Shown: piece after piece, positions 30,419 through 36,395 of the stretch
How positions within the stretch are numbered: the first letter of the stretch is position 1
Layout of the letters: each line of letters opens with the position of its first letter
Source of the DNA: a virus
Strand: one strand, 5' to 3'
IMG/VR virus record: IMGVR_UViG_3300046683_000353
Coordinates: 1-42,226 of that record
Length of the DNA: 42,226 bases
Translations under genes and position numbers: made by a program
Notes under the pieces: model-generated
Told to the model about the DNA's origin: nothing
Databases searched by the model: none
Seen by the model: the letters and a program-made list of their open reading frames with translations, nothing else

Positions 30419-30709
30419 CACTCGGCCTCCCGGATCTGCTGCGCCAGATCCGCGATCGCCTCCAGCTCGGTGTTGCCGAGGCCCCAGATCAGGGCCTGGC
30501 CCTCCTGCGGCTGGTCGGGATCGATCGCCGAGAAGCGACCGCCCGGCATCGCGTTGACGATCGCGCGGTTGTCGCTGTCGGGAAAGTAGATAGTCTTGGG
30601 GTAGGTCATGATGCAGCTCCAGTGTTGCGACATTGTCGCCATTGCAATTAGGGCATCCGTATTTTCCGAGATCCTCGGAAAACCGGATCCCGCAGCAGAG
30701 GTAGCTCAT
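30167..30709 (-). CDS. Zinc-ribbon start reading in frame into the HTH gene (180-aa open frame)
   Basis: ATG at 30709 overlaps the upstream stop (ATGA). The first 35 residues have a clear zinc-ribbon look: MSYLCCGIRFSEDLGKYGCP followed by NCNGDNVA. The frame then has no stop. It passes through the gene at 30418-30609 in another phase (giving an Arg/Pro-rich stretch) and continues in frame into the HTH protein. Either the phage makes a zinc-ribbon/HTH fusion with a nested gene, or the zinc peptide's own stop was lost by mutation or error. In GC-rich DNA open shadow frames are common, so the fusion is uncertain. Confidence 0.4.
   Translation of the reverse strand: MSYLCCGIRFSEDLGKYGCPNCNGDNVATLELHHDLPQDYLLSRQRQPRDRQRDAGRSLLGDRSRPAAGGPGPDLGPRQHRAGGDRGSGAADPGGRVMKHDWQLQRTMTPDEFLMILHSLGLSQAAAGRYLGRSARTTNRYVHGLAVIPPAEVLLLRALINLKVEPIAPPWQADRNKHWG
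30418..30609 (-). CDS. Small acidic protein of the control operon (63 aa)
   Basis: ATG at 30609 is preceded by TGGAGCTGCATC, a good site; an ATG at 30642 has none. The product reads MTYPKTIYFPDSDNRAIVNA, then a PGGRFSAIDPDQPQEG turn and an acidic helix (NTELEAIADLAQQIREAE). It looks like a real globular protein, but I recognise no family. It overlaps the zinc-ribbon frame entirely and shares one base with the HTH start. Confidence 0.65.
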   Translation of the reverse strand: MTYPKTIYFPDSDNRAIVNAMPGGRFSAIDPDQPQEGQALIWGLGNTELEAIADLAQQIREAE

Positions 30710-30936
30710 GCTACCCCCACTATTTTTTCGGCGTTCTTGAGCGCCTTGGCGGCACCCTTCTGAGCTGAAGCCTCGGTCTTGTAGCTGCCCCAGAACACGC
30801 GACGATGGACAGGGTAAGTGAAGTTGCCGTACAGCTCCCAGGGGCGTTGGGCGCCGGTCTTGGGGGCAAAGATCACCTCCACGGTAAGAGTGCTCCAGGC
30901 CGGAATGATCTGATCGTCGGTAAGTTGGAAGGACAT
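30706..30936 (-). CDS. First gene of the leftward control operon, hypothetical (76 aa)
   Basis: ATG at 30936 follows ACAGGAG with good spacing and comes about 30 bases after a strong promoter. The product has strands (TLTVEVIFAPKTGAQRPWEL; FTYPVHRRVFWGSYKTEASA) and a terminal helix (QKGAAKALKNAEKIVGVA). A beta-sandwich with a helix would fit. No family recognised. Being promoter-proximal it is likely made early. Confidence 0.7.
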   Translation of the reverse strand: MSFQLTDDQIIPAWSTLTVEVIFAPKTGAQRPWELYGNFTYPVHRRVFWGSYKTEASAQKGAAKALKNAEKIVGVA

Positions 30937-30963
30937 CTGCTCGCTCCTGTTGTGTGTTCGGTC

Positions 30964-30991
30964 ACTATAGACTGACAGTCTGGGGTGTCAA
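30964..30991 (-). promoter_or_regulatory. Leftward promoter of the mirrored pair
   Basis: On the minus strand TTGACA (30991-30986) and TATAGT (30969-30964) are 16 bases apart, close to the sigma70 consensus. The palindrome AGACTGACAGTCT (30969-30981) fills the spacer and touches the -10 box. It serves the operon starting at 30936. Confidence 0.8.
30969..30981. promoter_or_regulatory. Operator-like palindrome in the leftward promoter
   Basis: AGACTGACAGTCT is a perfect palindrome with 6-bp arms. It lies between -35 and -10 and abuts the -10, where a bound protein would block RNA polymerase. The rightward promoter has a related palindrome at the same relative position. Confidence 0.6.
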
Positions 30992-31036
30992 CAGCAAAAA
31001 AGAATAGCTGCTATGCTATTTTGTTGTTGACACCCC
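30982..31036. repeat. Inverted repeat forming the divergent promoter core
   Basis: GGGGTGTCAACA (30982-30993) is the exact reverse complement of TGTTGACACCCC (31025-31036). Each arm contains a -35 box, and the 31 bases between them are AT-rich, like an UP element. Two back-to-back promoters therefore have almost the same sequence. Confidence 0.8.
31004..31019. promoter_or_regulatory. Palindrome ATAGC-N6-GCTAT, site B
   Basis: ATAGCTGCTATGCTAT lies in the centre of the divergent promoter region; one more base pair on each side (A and T) also matches. Related sites are at 12389, 34251 and 41152. Confidence 0.55.
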
Positions 31037-31054
31037 TGACCAGTGGTCTATAGT
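31027..31054 (+). promoter_or_regulatory. Rightward promoter of the mirrored pair
   Basis: TTGACA at 31027-31032 and TATAGT at 31049-31054 are 16 bases apart. The spacer contains the palindrome GACCAGTGGTC. It serves the gene at 31091, which ends at a strong terminator. Confidence 0.8.
31038..31048. promoter_or_regulatory. Operator-like palindrome in the rightward promoter
   Basis: GACCAGTGGTC, 5-bp arms around a central G, directly abuts the -10 box. Both promoter palindromes fit GAC-YR-N-YR-GTC followed by TATAGT, so one protein could bind both. Confidence 0.55.
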
Positions 31055-31090
31055 CCAACCATCGAAACGACGCACACAACGGAGCAAGTC

Positions 31091-31408
31091 ATGACTAACC
31101 TCAACACCCTGATCGACCAGTACGCCATCCTCAAGACCCAGCTGGGCAAGCTGGAAGCCGAGAAGAAGGCGCTTGAGGCGGCGCTGGCCGACCTCCAGGC
31201 CGGCGCCTACGAGAGCGACAACTACCGCCTCACCATCTCCGACAGCCTCCGCGAGGCGCCCGACGCCATCCTGAAGGCGGAGATCGCCGAGGCCGTCGAG
31301 GCCTACCGCGCCAAGCTCTCGCGCCAGTACCTGACCGCCCACACCGTCGAGAGCACGGTGCGCTCTCACCGCATCGGCCTGCCGACCGGCAAAAACCTCG
31401 CAGCGTAA
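31091..31408 (+). CDS. Conserved coiled-coil phage protein, single-gene transcript (105 aa)
   Basis: Start set at ATG 31091 behind CGGAGCAAG. The N-terminal third is a coiled coil (KTQLGKLEAEKKALEAALAD). A middle strand pair (GAYESDNYRLTISDSLREAP) leads to a second helical part (RAKLSRQYLTAHTVESTVRS). Proteins with this order (coiled coil, YE-D-YR-TIS, SRQYL-AHT) occur in many phage replication regions without known function. It has its own strong promoter and its own terminator, so it is made as a separate, probably abundant, early product. Confidence 0.8.
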   Translation: MTNLNTLIDQYAILKTQLGKLEAEKKALEAALADLQAGAYESDNYRLTISDSLREAPDAILKAEIAEAVEAYRAKLSRQYLTAHTVESTVRSHRIGLPTGKNLAA

Positions 31409-31416
31409 TCTCAACC

Positions 31417-31448
31417 AAGCCCCCGGCGAGCGATCGCCGGGGGCTTTT
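31417..31448 (+). terminator. Intrinsic terminator after the coiled-coil gene
   Basis: AAGCCCCCGGCGA (31417-31429) pairs perfectly with TCGCCGGGGGCTT (31434-31446) over 13 bp around a GCGA tetraloop, with a T-run at the 3' side. This is a very strong Rho-independent terminator. Confidence 0.9.
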
Positions 31449-31472
31449 CATGCATCCGAGGGCGTAAGCCAG

Positions 31473-31658
31473 GTTACCCGTCGTTACCCGTACCGGTAAC
31501 CAAAATTCTCTTTCAATTTCAATTACGTTACCCCAGTTACCCCAGTTACCCCTTACAGGTATAACGGAAAAGACAGACACACTTCGATACGCATCGTAGT
31601 ATAACCTGAATTTTGGAGATCATTGGAAAACCCGTTGTTACCAGTAACTAGGAGTAAC
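31473..31658. repeat. GTTACC iteron region, candidate replication origin
   Basis: Direct copies of GTTACC start at 31473, 31483, 31527, 31536, 31545 and 31637. The central three are tandem with a 9-bp period (GTTACCCCA). Inverted copies (GTAAC) lie near 31496, 31644 and 31654. Between them is an AT-rich stretch, 31501-31526. No gene is visible in 31449-31658. Iterons beside an AT-rich segment and next to a primase/helicase gene are typical of initiator-controlled origins; binding of a regulator is the alternative. Confidence 0.6.
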
Positions 31659-33896
31659 TTAGGTGCGTCGATACCCTTTTATTGTTTTTTCGTCGCGTCT
31701 AAAAACGCAATGCTCCCATCCGAGCCGCCGCATAATGCTCGCGACCGTTTTTGCGTGCCCGTTATTCAGTTGCCCCGCGGCGATGCCCAGAACCCGGTCG
31801 AATATGTCCGCCGTTGCTACCCGCTGCTCGCCGTCGACAACGAGGATGACGTCAGCCCCGCGGTGCCCCCAGCCCCCTGTTGGGTCGTTCTCGGGAACCG
31901 GCACCATGCCGGCCAGCTTGCTCTCCCAGGGGTGCTGCACCCGCCGCTCTTCCTGCGCGGCGCCGGCATCTGCCCAAAGCGTCTCAGGCAGCGTCAGGAT
32001 CTCTCCCTGGCTCTGGTAGTGCGCCGCCTCACCCCAAAGCTGCAGCCGCTCGGCGCGGAGCCGCTTCAGGTCAATCGGGCGCCGCACCGCCACCGGCCAG
32101 AACCGACGGTTGCCGGTCATCGAGAGCAGGTATCGATCGTCGTTCGTGGTGCCGACCTCGATCGAGTGCCTGTCCTGCTTGACCAGGAAGTGCCCATAGG
32201 CCGGCCTGGCGCGGTCGACCTGGCGCGAGGCGAATGCCTTGATCACCTCGACCTCCGACTTGGTGATGCCGGCCAGCTCCGCGTTCTCATGGAACCAGAC
32301 CCCGGCCAGCTGCTCCTGCACCTCCCGGCTCGCCTTCCCCAGGATGCTCTCGTCCGAGAAATTGCCCTCGCCGGCCAGCACCGCCCACGCCGACGACTTG
32401 TTCCAGCCCTCGGGCGCCTCCAGCACCGTGATGGTGTCGAACTTGCACCCCGGCTGCCGCGCCCTGGCGACCGCGGCGATCATGGTCTTGCGAATGCAGG
32501 CCCGGTTCAGCTCGGTATCATCTGCGTTGAAGTGATCGACCGCCATGCGATCGAGCCGCGGCGTGCCGTCCCAGGACGCCTCCGCCTCCGCCAGCATCTC
32601 GACCACCGGGTTGAACGCGTTCTCATGGCACAGCGTATTGACGGCGTCCCTGACGTGCTTCTCGGTGAAGTCCAGCCCGAATGTGTCTGACAGGCAGACC
32701 CGCAGGGCGCCGATCGCGGCGTCGGTTACCAGACCAGCAAACGGCATATTGGGCGCGTTCGGCGAAACCGCGCTGTTGCGCCCAATGTACAGCTCGTTGT
32801 GGAACACGTCCTCCGAGCACACGGCGCCGATCGCCAGGGTCGCCAGGCGGGCGTTGTGCAGCGACGCCTTCGGCCCGCCGTGCGCGTACCGCTCGCGCCA
32901 GTCCGGCGCCGGCCCCCGCGGGGCGACGGCGTCGATCGCCGCCAGCACGTCCGCACCCAGCCGGGCGCCCGGCTCGACATCAGGATCCGGGATATTCCAC
33001 TTGGCCCGCGCGCCTTCGATGAACTTCAGGACGTTGACGTCCTCGTAGGCAAACGGCATCACCCGCGTCAGTATTTCCTCGTCGCCGGCGCCGCGGCCAA
33101 CCAGCGACGCCACCACGTCGCGCACGTTCTCCCACCAATTGCCGCTCCCGTCGCTGTTCTTGTACTGGCTCTTGTCCAGCATGGCGTCGAGGTCGGCGTC
33201 GGAGTAGGCGGGGCTTTCGGTCGAATTGACCGGGCCGACCGATGGTACGTTTAATTCGGCCTGTTTAACCGGACGCCCGATCGCGCCCTCCGCCAGGTCG
33301 GGGCGCAGATCGATGAAATCACCGTCGAGCACCTCGACCCGGTGCTCGGGGTTGTCGTCGATCGAGCCGTAGTAATAAGCTGTGGATAAGTTGAACGACG
33401 TCGGGTCGATGCCACCCCCGAGCACGCCATTGAGCCACGCCACCATTGTCGCCCGTGTATATGGCGCCATCGGCGCTACCGGCATTGGCGCCGACAGCGG
33501 ACACAGCACGCGCCACTTTTCCTTGGCGCCCTTCACATAGCTGGCTGAGGTGTAGACCAGGCTGCGCAGGCCCGCCGCGGTCAGCCGCAGCACGGCCTCG
33601 TCGAACGACGTCTCGCCGCCGTCGTAGTCGATCTCGATGCCTGATATTTCGAGCGTGTTGGCGTTGGTGCGCAGGCAGCCTTTGGCCGATGCCACCTCGC
33701 CAAACAGCGCCAGCTTCAGCCACGGCAGCCGCGTTTTCTTGCTGTCGCTCATCCAGCGGATCTCCTCCGCCAGCTGCGGCAGCGTCAGGCTGTCGCGATA
33801 GGCCACCATCGCGAACTTGTCGTCGAAGAACGTGAGCGGGATCTGGTGGTCGTCGATGGATTGCGGAACCGGCAAGGAAGCGTTACGTTGCTGCAT
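31659..33896 (-). CDS. VapE/VirE-type primase-helicase (745 aa)
   Basis: The N-terminal 200 residues look like a primase-polymerase-type domain (EISGIEIDYDGGETSFDEAV; SYVKGAKEKWRVLCPLSAPM), with acidic metal-binding candidates in EIDYD. Residues 430 to 640 match VirE/VapE helicases: TITVLEAPEGWNKSSAWAVL with a degenerate P-loop, then VWFHENAELAGITKSEVEVI and GTTNDDRYLLSMTGNRRFWP. The P-loop reads GWNKSS at 497-502, lacking the Gly before Lys found in ordinary Walker A motifs. It probably primes and unwinds phage DNA. A consensus DnaA box lies inside the gene. Confidence 0.85.
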   Translation of the reverse strand: MQQRNASLPVPQSIDDHQIPLTFFDDKFAMVAYRDSLTLPQLAEEIRWMSDSKKTRLPWLKLALFGEVASAKGCLRTNANTLEISGIEIDYDGGETSFDEAVLRLTAAGLRSLVYTSASYVKGAKEKWRVLCPLSAPMPVAPMAPYTRATMVAWLNGVLGGGIDPTSFNLSTAYYYGSIDDNPEHRVEVLDGDFIDLRPDLAEGAIGRPVKQAELNVPSVGPVNSTESPAYSDADLDAMLDKSQYKNSDGSGNWWENVRDVVASLVGRGAGDEEILTRVMPFAYEDVNVLKFIEGARAKWNIPDPDVEPGARLGADVLAAIDAVAPRGPAPDWRERYAHGGPKASLHNARLATLAIGAVCSEDVFHNELYIGRNSAVSPNAPNMPFAGLVTDAAIGALRVCLSDTFGLDFTEKHVRDAVNTLCHENAFNPVVEMLAEAEASWDGTPRLDRMAVDHFNADDTELNRACIRKTMIAAVARARQPGCKFDTITVLEAPEGWNKSSAWAVLAGEGNFSDESILGKASREVQEQLAGVWFHENAELAGITKSEVEVIKAFASRQVDRARPAYGHFLVKQDRHSIEVGTTNDDRYLLSMTGNRRFWPVAVRRPIDLKRLRAERLQLWGEAAHYQSQGEILTLPETLWADAGAAQEERRVQHPWESKLAGMVPVPENDPTGGWGHRGADVILVVDGEQRVATADIFDRVLGIAAGQLNNGHAKTVASIMRRLGWEHCVFRRDEKTIKGYRRT
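33381..33389 (-). promoter_or_regulatory. Consensus DnaA box inside the primase gene
   Basis: TTATCCACA, read on the minus strand, is the perfect consensus DnaA box. It encodes Leu170-Ser-Thr and uses TTA, a codon avoided in GC-rich genes. It lies 1.8 kb from the iteron region. Confidence 0.45.
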
Positions 33897-33930
33897 AGAT
33901 CTGTACCTCAGTCAGGATGGGGGACGGATG

Positions 33931-33958
33931 GGGTCGCCGCGTTCCCGCGCGGCGGCCC
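33931..33958 (-). other. GC-rich hairpin before the primase gene
   Basis: CGCCGCG (33935-33941) and CGCGGCG (33948-33954) pair perfectly over 7 bp around a 6-base loop, with GGG/CCC outside. It lies between the nuclease and primase genes. No T-run follows, so it is more likely an mRNA-processing or stabilising structure than a terminator. Confidence 0.45.
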
Positions 33959-34276
33959 TTACTTTTGCCGGAACGACAGAAGGCGATCAATATCTGCCGA
34001 GTTCTTCACGATGGCAACCGCTACGCCTAGCGACCGATAGGCCTTGTGACGCTGGATCTGGTGCATCGAGAACACCCCGCCCCGCGGGCGTTTCACCTCG
34101 CAAAACACCACCATCCCGCCAGGCAGCACCACCAGCCGATCGAAGAACCCGCGCCGGCCAATCACCGTGACTTTCTCGGCGATGCCGCCGCGCGCCTCGA
34201 CCCGCCGCACCAGCTCTGCCTCGACGACGTTTTCTCGCTTGACAACCACGATAGCTCCAGTGCTATGGTGAGACAT
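33959..34276 (-). CDS. VRR-NUC domain nuclease (105 aa)
   Basis: A compact PD-(D/E)XK-fold nuclease. The N-terminal helix is ENVVEAELVRRVEARGG. The catalytic core is GRRGFFDRLVVLPGGM with Asp, and VVFCEVKRPRGG with the Glu-x-Lys pair. A QIQRHKAYRSLG helix follows. VRR-NUC proteins of this size are frequent next to phage replication genes and are thought to resolve branched DNA. It starts 30 bases from the divergent gene at 34307, so the control elements of that gene lie within its 5' end. Confidence 0.85.
   Translation of the reverse strand: MSHHSTGAIVVVKRENVVEAELVRRVEARGGIAEKVTVIGRRGFFDRLVVLPGGMVVFCEVKRPRGGVFSMHQIQRHKAYRSLGVAVAIVKNSADIDRLLSFRQK
34239..34269 (+). promoter_or_regulatory. Candidate promoter for the rightward replication operon
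   Basis: TTGACA at 34239-34244 and TATGGT at 34264-34269, the latter preceded by TGC (extended -10). The spacing of 19 is long. It lies inside the start of the nuclease gene and includes palindrome site C in its spacer. Confidence 0.45.
34251..34266. promoter_or_regulatory. Palindrome ATAGC-N6-GCTAT, site C
   Basis: ATAGCTCCAGTGCTAT lies in the candidate promoter of the replication operon and over the first codons of the divergent nuclease gene. Related sites are at 12389, 31004 and 41152. Confidence 0.55.
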
Positions 34277-34306
34277 TGAAGAAGCAACGTAGCAAGAAAG
34301 CGCGAC

Positions 34307-35554
34307 ATGTCACGCCACTCCTCGATCGTCGGCGGCTCGACCGCCGGTCGCCTGATCGAATGCCCCGGCTCCTACCAGGCCCTGCTCGCGCTCCCTCCGA
34401 GCGCTGACACCCCGTCCGAATACGCCGCCGAGGGCACGGCCATGCACGCCGTGATGGACGCACTTATGCGCGTCCGCATGCAATCGCCGACTTCCAACTT
34501 ACTCTTGCAGGCCCAGTCGTGGGTCGGCCACGACTTTGTCGATCGCGAACTGACGCAAGAGCACCTCGACACCATGGTTCTGCCCGCGTTGCAGTTGCTG
34601 GAGGATCTTGAGATCGAACAAGATTACGGTGGCAACTTCCGCGTCCTCGGCGTCGAGGCGCGCGTCCAATTCCCTGGCATCCCCAGCGCGTTCGGCACCT
34701 GCGATCTGATCCTCGGCAACAACACCCACGTGCTCTGGGTCGATTGGAAATTCGGCGCCGGCGTCGGCGTCCAGGCCAGCACTACCGACGGCGAGAACGA
34801 GAAGCTGAACCCGCAAATGATGTTTTACCTGACCGCGGGAAAGCACAGCCTCAAGAAACTCTACAAGGGCAAGCGCCAGCTGGTGATATCAATCATCCAG
34901 CCCCGCGGCGACGTGCCGCTGTCGCACGCGATCGTCACGCCGCGCGACATCAAGTGGTTCACCGAGGATCTGCAGGACGCCGTCGCCACCGCGCTCGATC
35001 GCGACCCGCCGCGCCACCGCGGCGATCACTGCCGCTTCGCCGGTTGCAAGGTCAATTGCCCGCTATGGACCGGACCCCTGCTGCAGCTGGCCGACATGCA
35101 GCTGATCCCGCGCACCGAAATGGTCACCAGGGAACCCTCGCCCTACGGCGAGTACCTCGCCAGGGCCAAGGCCCTGGTCGACATCGTGGCCGCCTTCAAA
35201 AAGGAAGTCGATGAGCAATTGCACGCTTTTCTGGAGGATGGCGGCAGCGTTCCCGGCTGGAAGCTGAAGGCCAAGGTCAAGCAGCGGCAGTGGATCGACG
35301 AAGCCACCGTGGAGGATGAACTGGTTCTGCTTGGTTTCGAAGAAGAGGAAATTTGGCAGCGCAAGCTGCAGACATTTCAATCGATAGACGCCACTGCCAA
35401 ACGCCGCCGCGTCGAAATCCCCAGCCACTTGCGCGTCGCGCCCCCGACCAACGAGACGACCATCTGCCCCGCCGATGACCCCGCGCCTGCGATCGAGCGT
35501 TCTACTGCGCTCGAACAGTTCCGCGCCTCCATTCCCCTGCTCGCCAGGGGATAA
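34307..35554 (+). CDS. DUF2800 protein, Cas4/RecB-like nuclease (415 aa)
   Basis: The pattern is that of PD-(D/E)XK exonucleases with an iron-sulfur cluster. ECPGS near residue 19 gives an N-terminal Cys. AAEGTAMHAVMD follows, then GTCDLILGNN and VLWVDWKFGAGVGV with the catalytic Asp and Asp-x-Lys. QMMFYLTAG comes next and HCRFAGCKVNCPLW gives three more Cys. These proteins commonly accompany phage family A polymerases and probably act as 5' exonucleases in replication or recombination. It heads a rightward operon with the ssDNA-binding protein, polymerase and helicase. Confidence 0.85.
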   Translation: MSRHSSIVGGSTAGRLIECPGSYQALLALPPSADTPSEYAAEGTAMHAVMDALMRVRMQSPTSNLLLQAQSWVGHDFVDRELTQEHLDTMVLPALQLLEDLEIEQDYGGNFRVLGVEARVQFPGIPSAFGTCDLILGNNTHVLWVDWKFGAGVGVQASTTDGENEKLNPQMMFYLTAGKHSLKKLYKGKRQLVISIIQPRGDVPLSHAIVTPRDIKWFTEDLQDAVATALDRDPPRHRGDHCRFAGCKVNCPLWTGPLLQLADMQLIPRTEMVTREPSPYGEYLARAKALVDIVAAFKKEVDEQLHAFLEDGGSVPGWKLKAKVKQRQWIDEATVEDELVLLGFEEEEIWQRKLQTFQSIDATAKRRRVEIPSHLRVAPPTNETTICPADDPAPAIERSTALEQFRASIPLLARG

Positions 35555-35596
35555 CCCGCCGCAGCCGCGGCATCATGAAGAAGGACGTAACGTAAC

Positions 35597-36307
35597 ATGG
35601 CCGATATCGTAAAAAGGACCGAGCAGCTCCCCGCCGACTTCGGCGACAGCCTCATGAAGGGCATCGAGCAGACCCGCTCGACCATCACCACCGGCGGCGG
35701 CAAGCCGTTCCTGCGCCTGACCCGCGCCGGCGACTACATCTACGGGCCGCAGAATATCGACGTCCAGGACGGCTCGCAGTGGGCGGTCAACCTGGCGGCG
35801 CTGGAGCACGGCTGGGTCTGCTGGGGCGACGGCGAGCTGCTCGGCCAGATCATGGTCGACGTGCGCCTGCCGCAGCCGGCGCGCCCGTTGCCGATCGAGG
35901 GCTACGCCTTCGAGGCGCAGTTCGGCATGGGCCTGGCCTGCATCTCCGGCGAGGATAGCGGCCTCGAGGTGATCTACAAGAACAACTCGCTCGGCTACAA
36001 GAAGGCCTTCGACCAGCTGCTGGCCGACGTCCGCGCCCGCTACGCCGTCGACCAGGCGTTCTTCTGGCCGGTGCTGGAGCTGCTGACGTCGTCCTACCCG
36101 CACAAGAAATACGGCCAGATCTTCGAGCCGGTGTTCAAGATCGTCGGCTGGGCGGACGCCCAGGGCAACCTGCAGTCGGCCAAGCCGCGGGCGGTGGCGC
36201 GCCCAACCGCGGAGGAACCCACGCTGCGGGCCGCTCCGGCGCCCGCTGAGGCGCCCGCCGAGCCGCCGCCCCGCCAGGGCCAGCGCCGTCGCCCCGTCGC
36301 GCGGTAG
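35597..36307 (+). CDS. Probable ssDNA-binding protein of the replication operon (236 aa)
   Basis: The segment KPFLRLTRAGDYIYGPQNID, then GSQWAVNLAALEHGWVCWGD, and later YPHKKYGQIFEPVFKIVGW are landmarks of a phage protein family always found between DUF2800 nucleases and polymerase genes. It is thought to be an OB-fold ssDNA-binding or annealing protein. The last 45 residues are a Pro/Ala/Arg tail ending in a basic cluster (RQGQRRRPVAR), unlike the acidic tips of bacterial SSB. The DNA-binding role is inferred from context and fold expectation. Confidence 0.75.
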   Translation: MADIVKRTEQLPADFGDSLMKGIEQTRSTITTGGGKPFLRLTRAGDYIYGPQNIDVQDGSQWAVNLAALEHGWVCWGDGELLGQIMVDVRLPQPARPLPIEGYAFEAQFGMGLACISGEDSGLEVIYKNNSLGYKKAFDQLLADVRARYAVDQAFFWPVLELLTSSYPHKKYGQIFEPVFKIVGWADAQGNLQSAKPRAVARPTAEEPTLRAAPAPAEAPAEPPPRQGQRRRPVAR

Positions 36308-36327
36308 GCCTTCCCTGCCCCTCTACA

Positions 36328-36369
36328 CATATGCGGGCGCACGAATGTGCGTTTCGCATATGCGCCCGC
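36328..36369 (+). other. Nested hairpin with an alternative pairing, upstream of the polymerase gene
   Basis: CATATGCG (36328-36335) pairs with CGCATATG (36355-36362), and inside it CGCAC (36338-36342) pairs with GTGCG around GAAT. Alternatively GCGGGCGCA (36333-36341) pairs with TGCGCCCGC (36361-36369). The two folds exclude each other. The structure ends about 27 bases before the polymerase start, so it could be a regulatory leader or a protein-binding dyad. Confidence 0.55.
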
Positions 36370-36395
36370 CCCCAGTCCTGACCTGTGGAGCTGAC

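Noticed and set aside
31473-31658. CRISPR array or attP site
   Set aside because: Repeats are 6-9 bp with no spacer regularity, and no integrase or Cas gene is present.
34728-34733. Second CACGTG as another parS
   Set aside because: Only the six-base core is present, without the flanking symmetric bases.
34307-35554. True Cas4 of a CRISPR system
   Set aside because: No other cas gene; the DUF2800 family is standard in phage replication modules.
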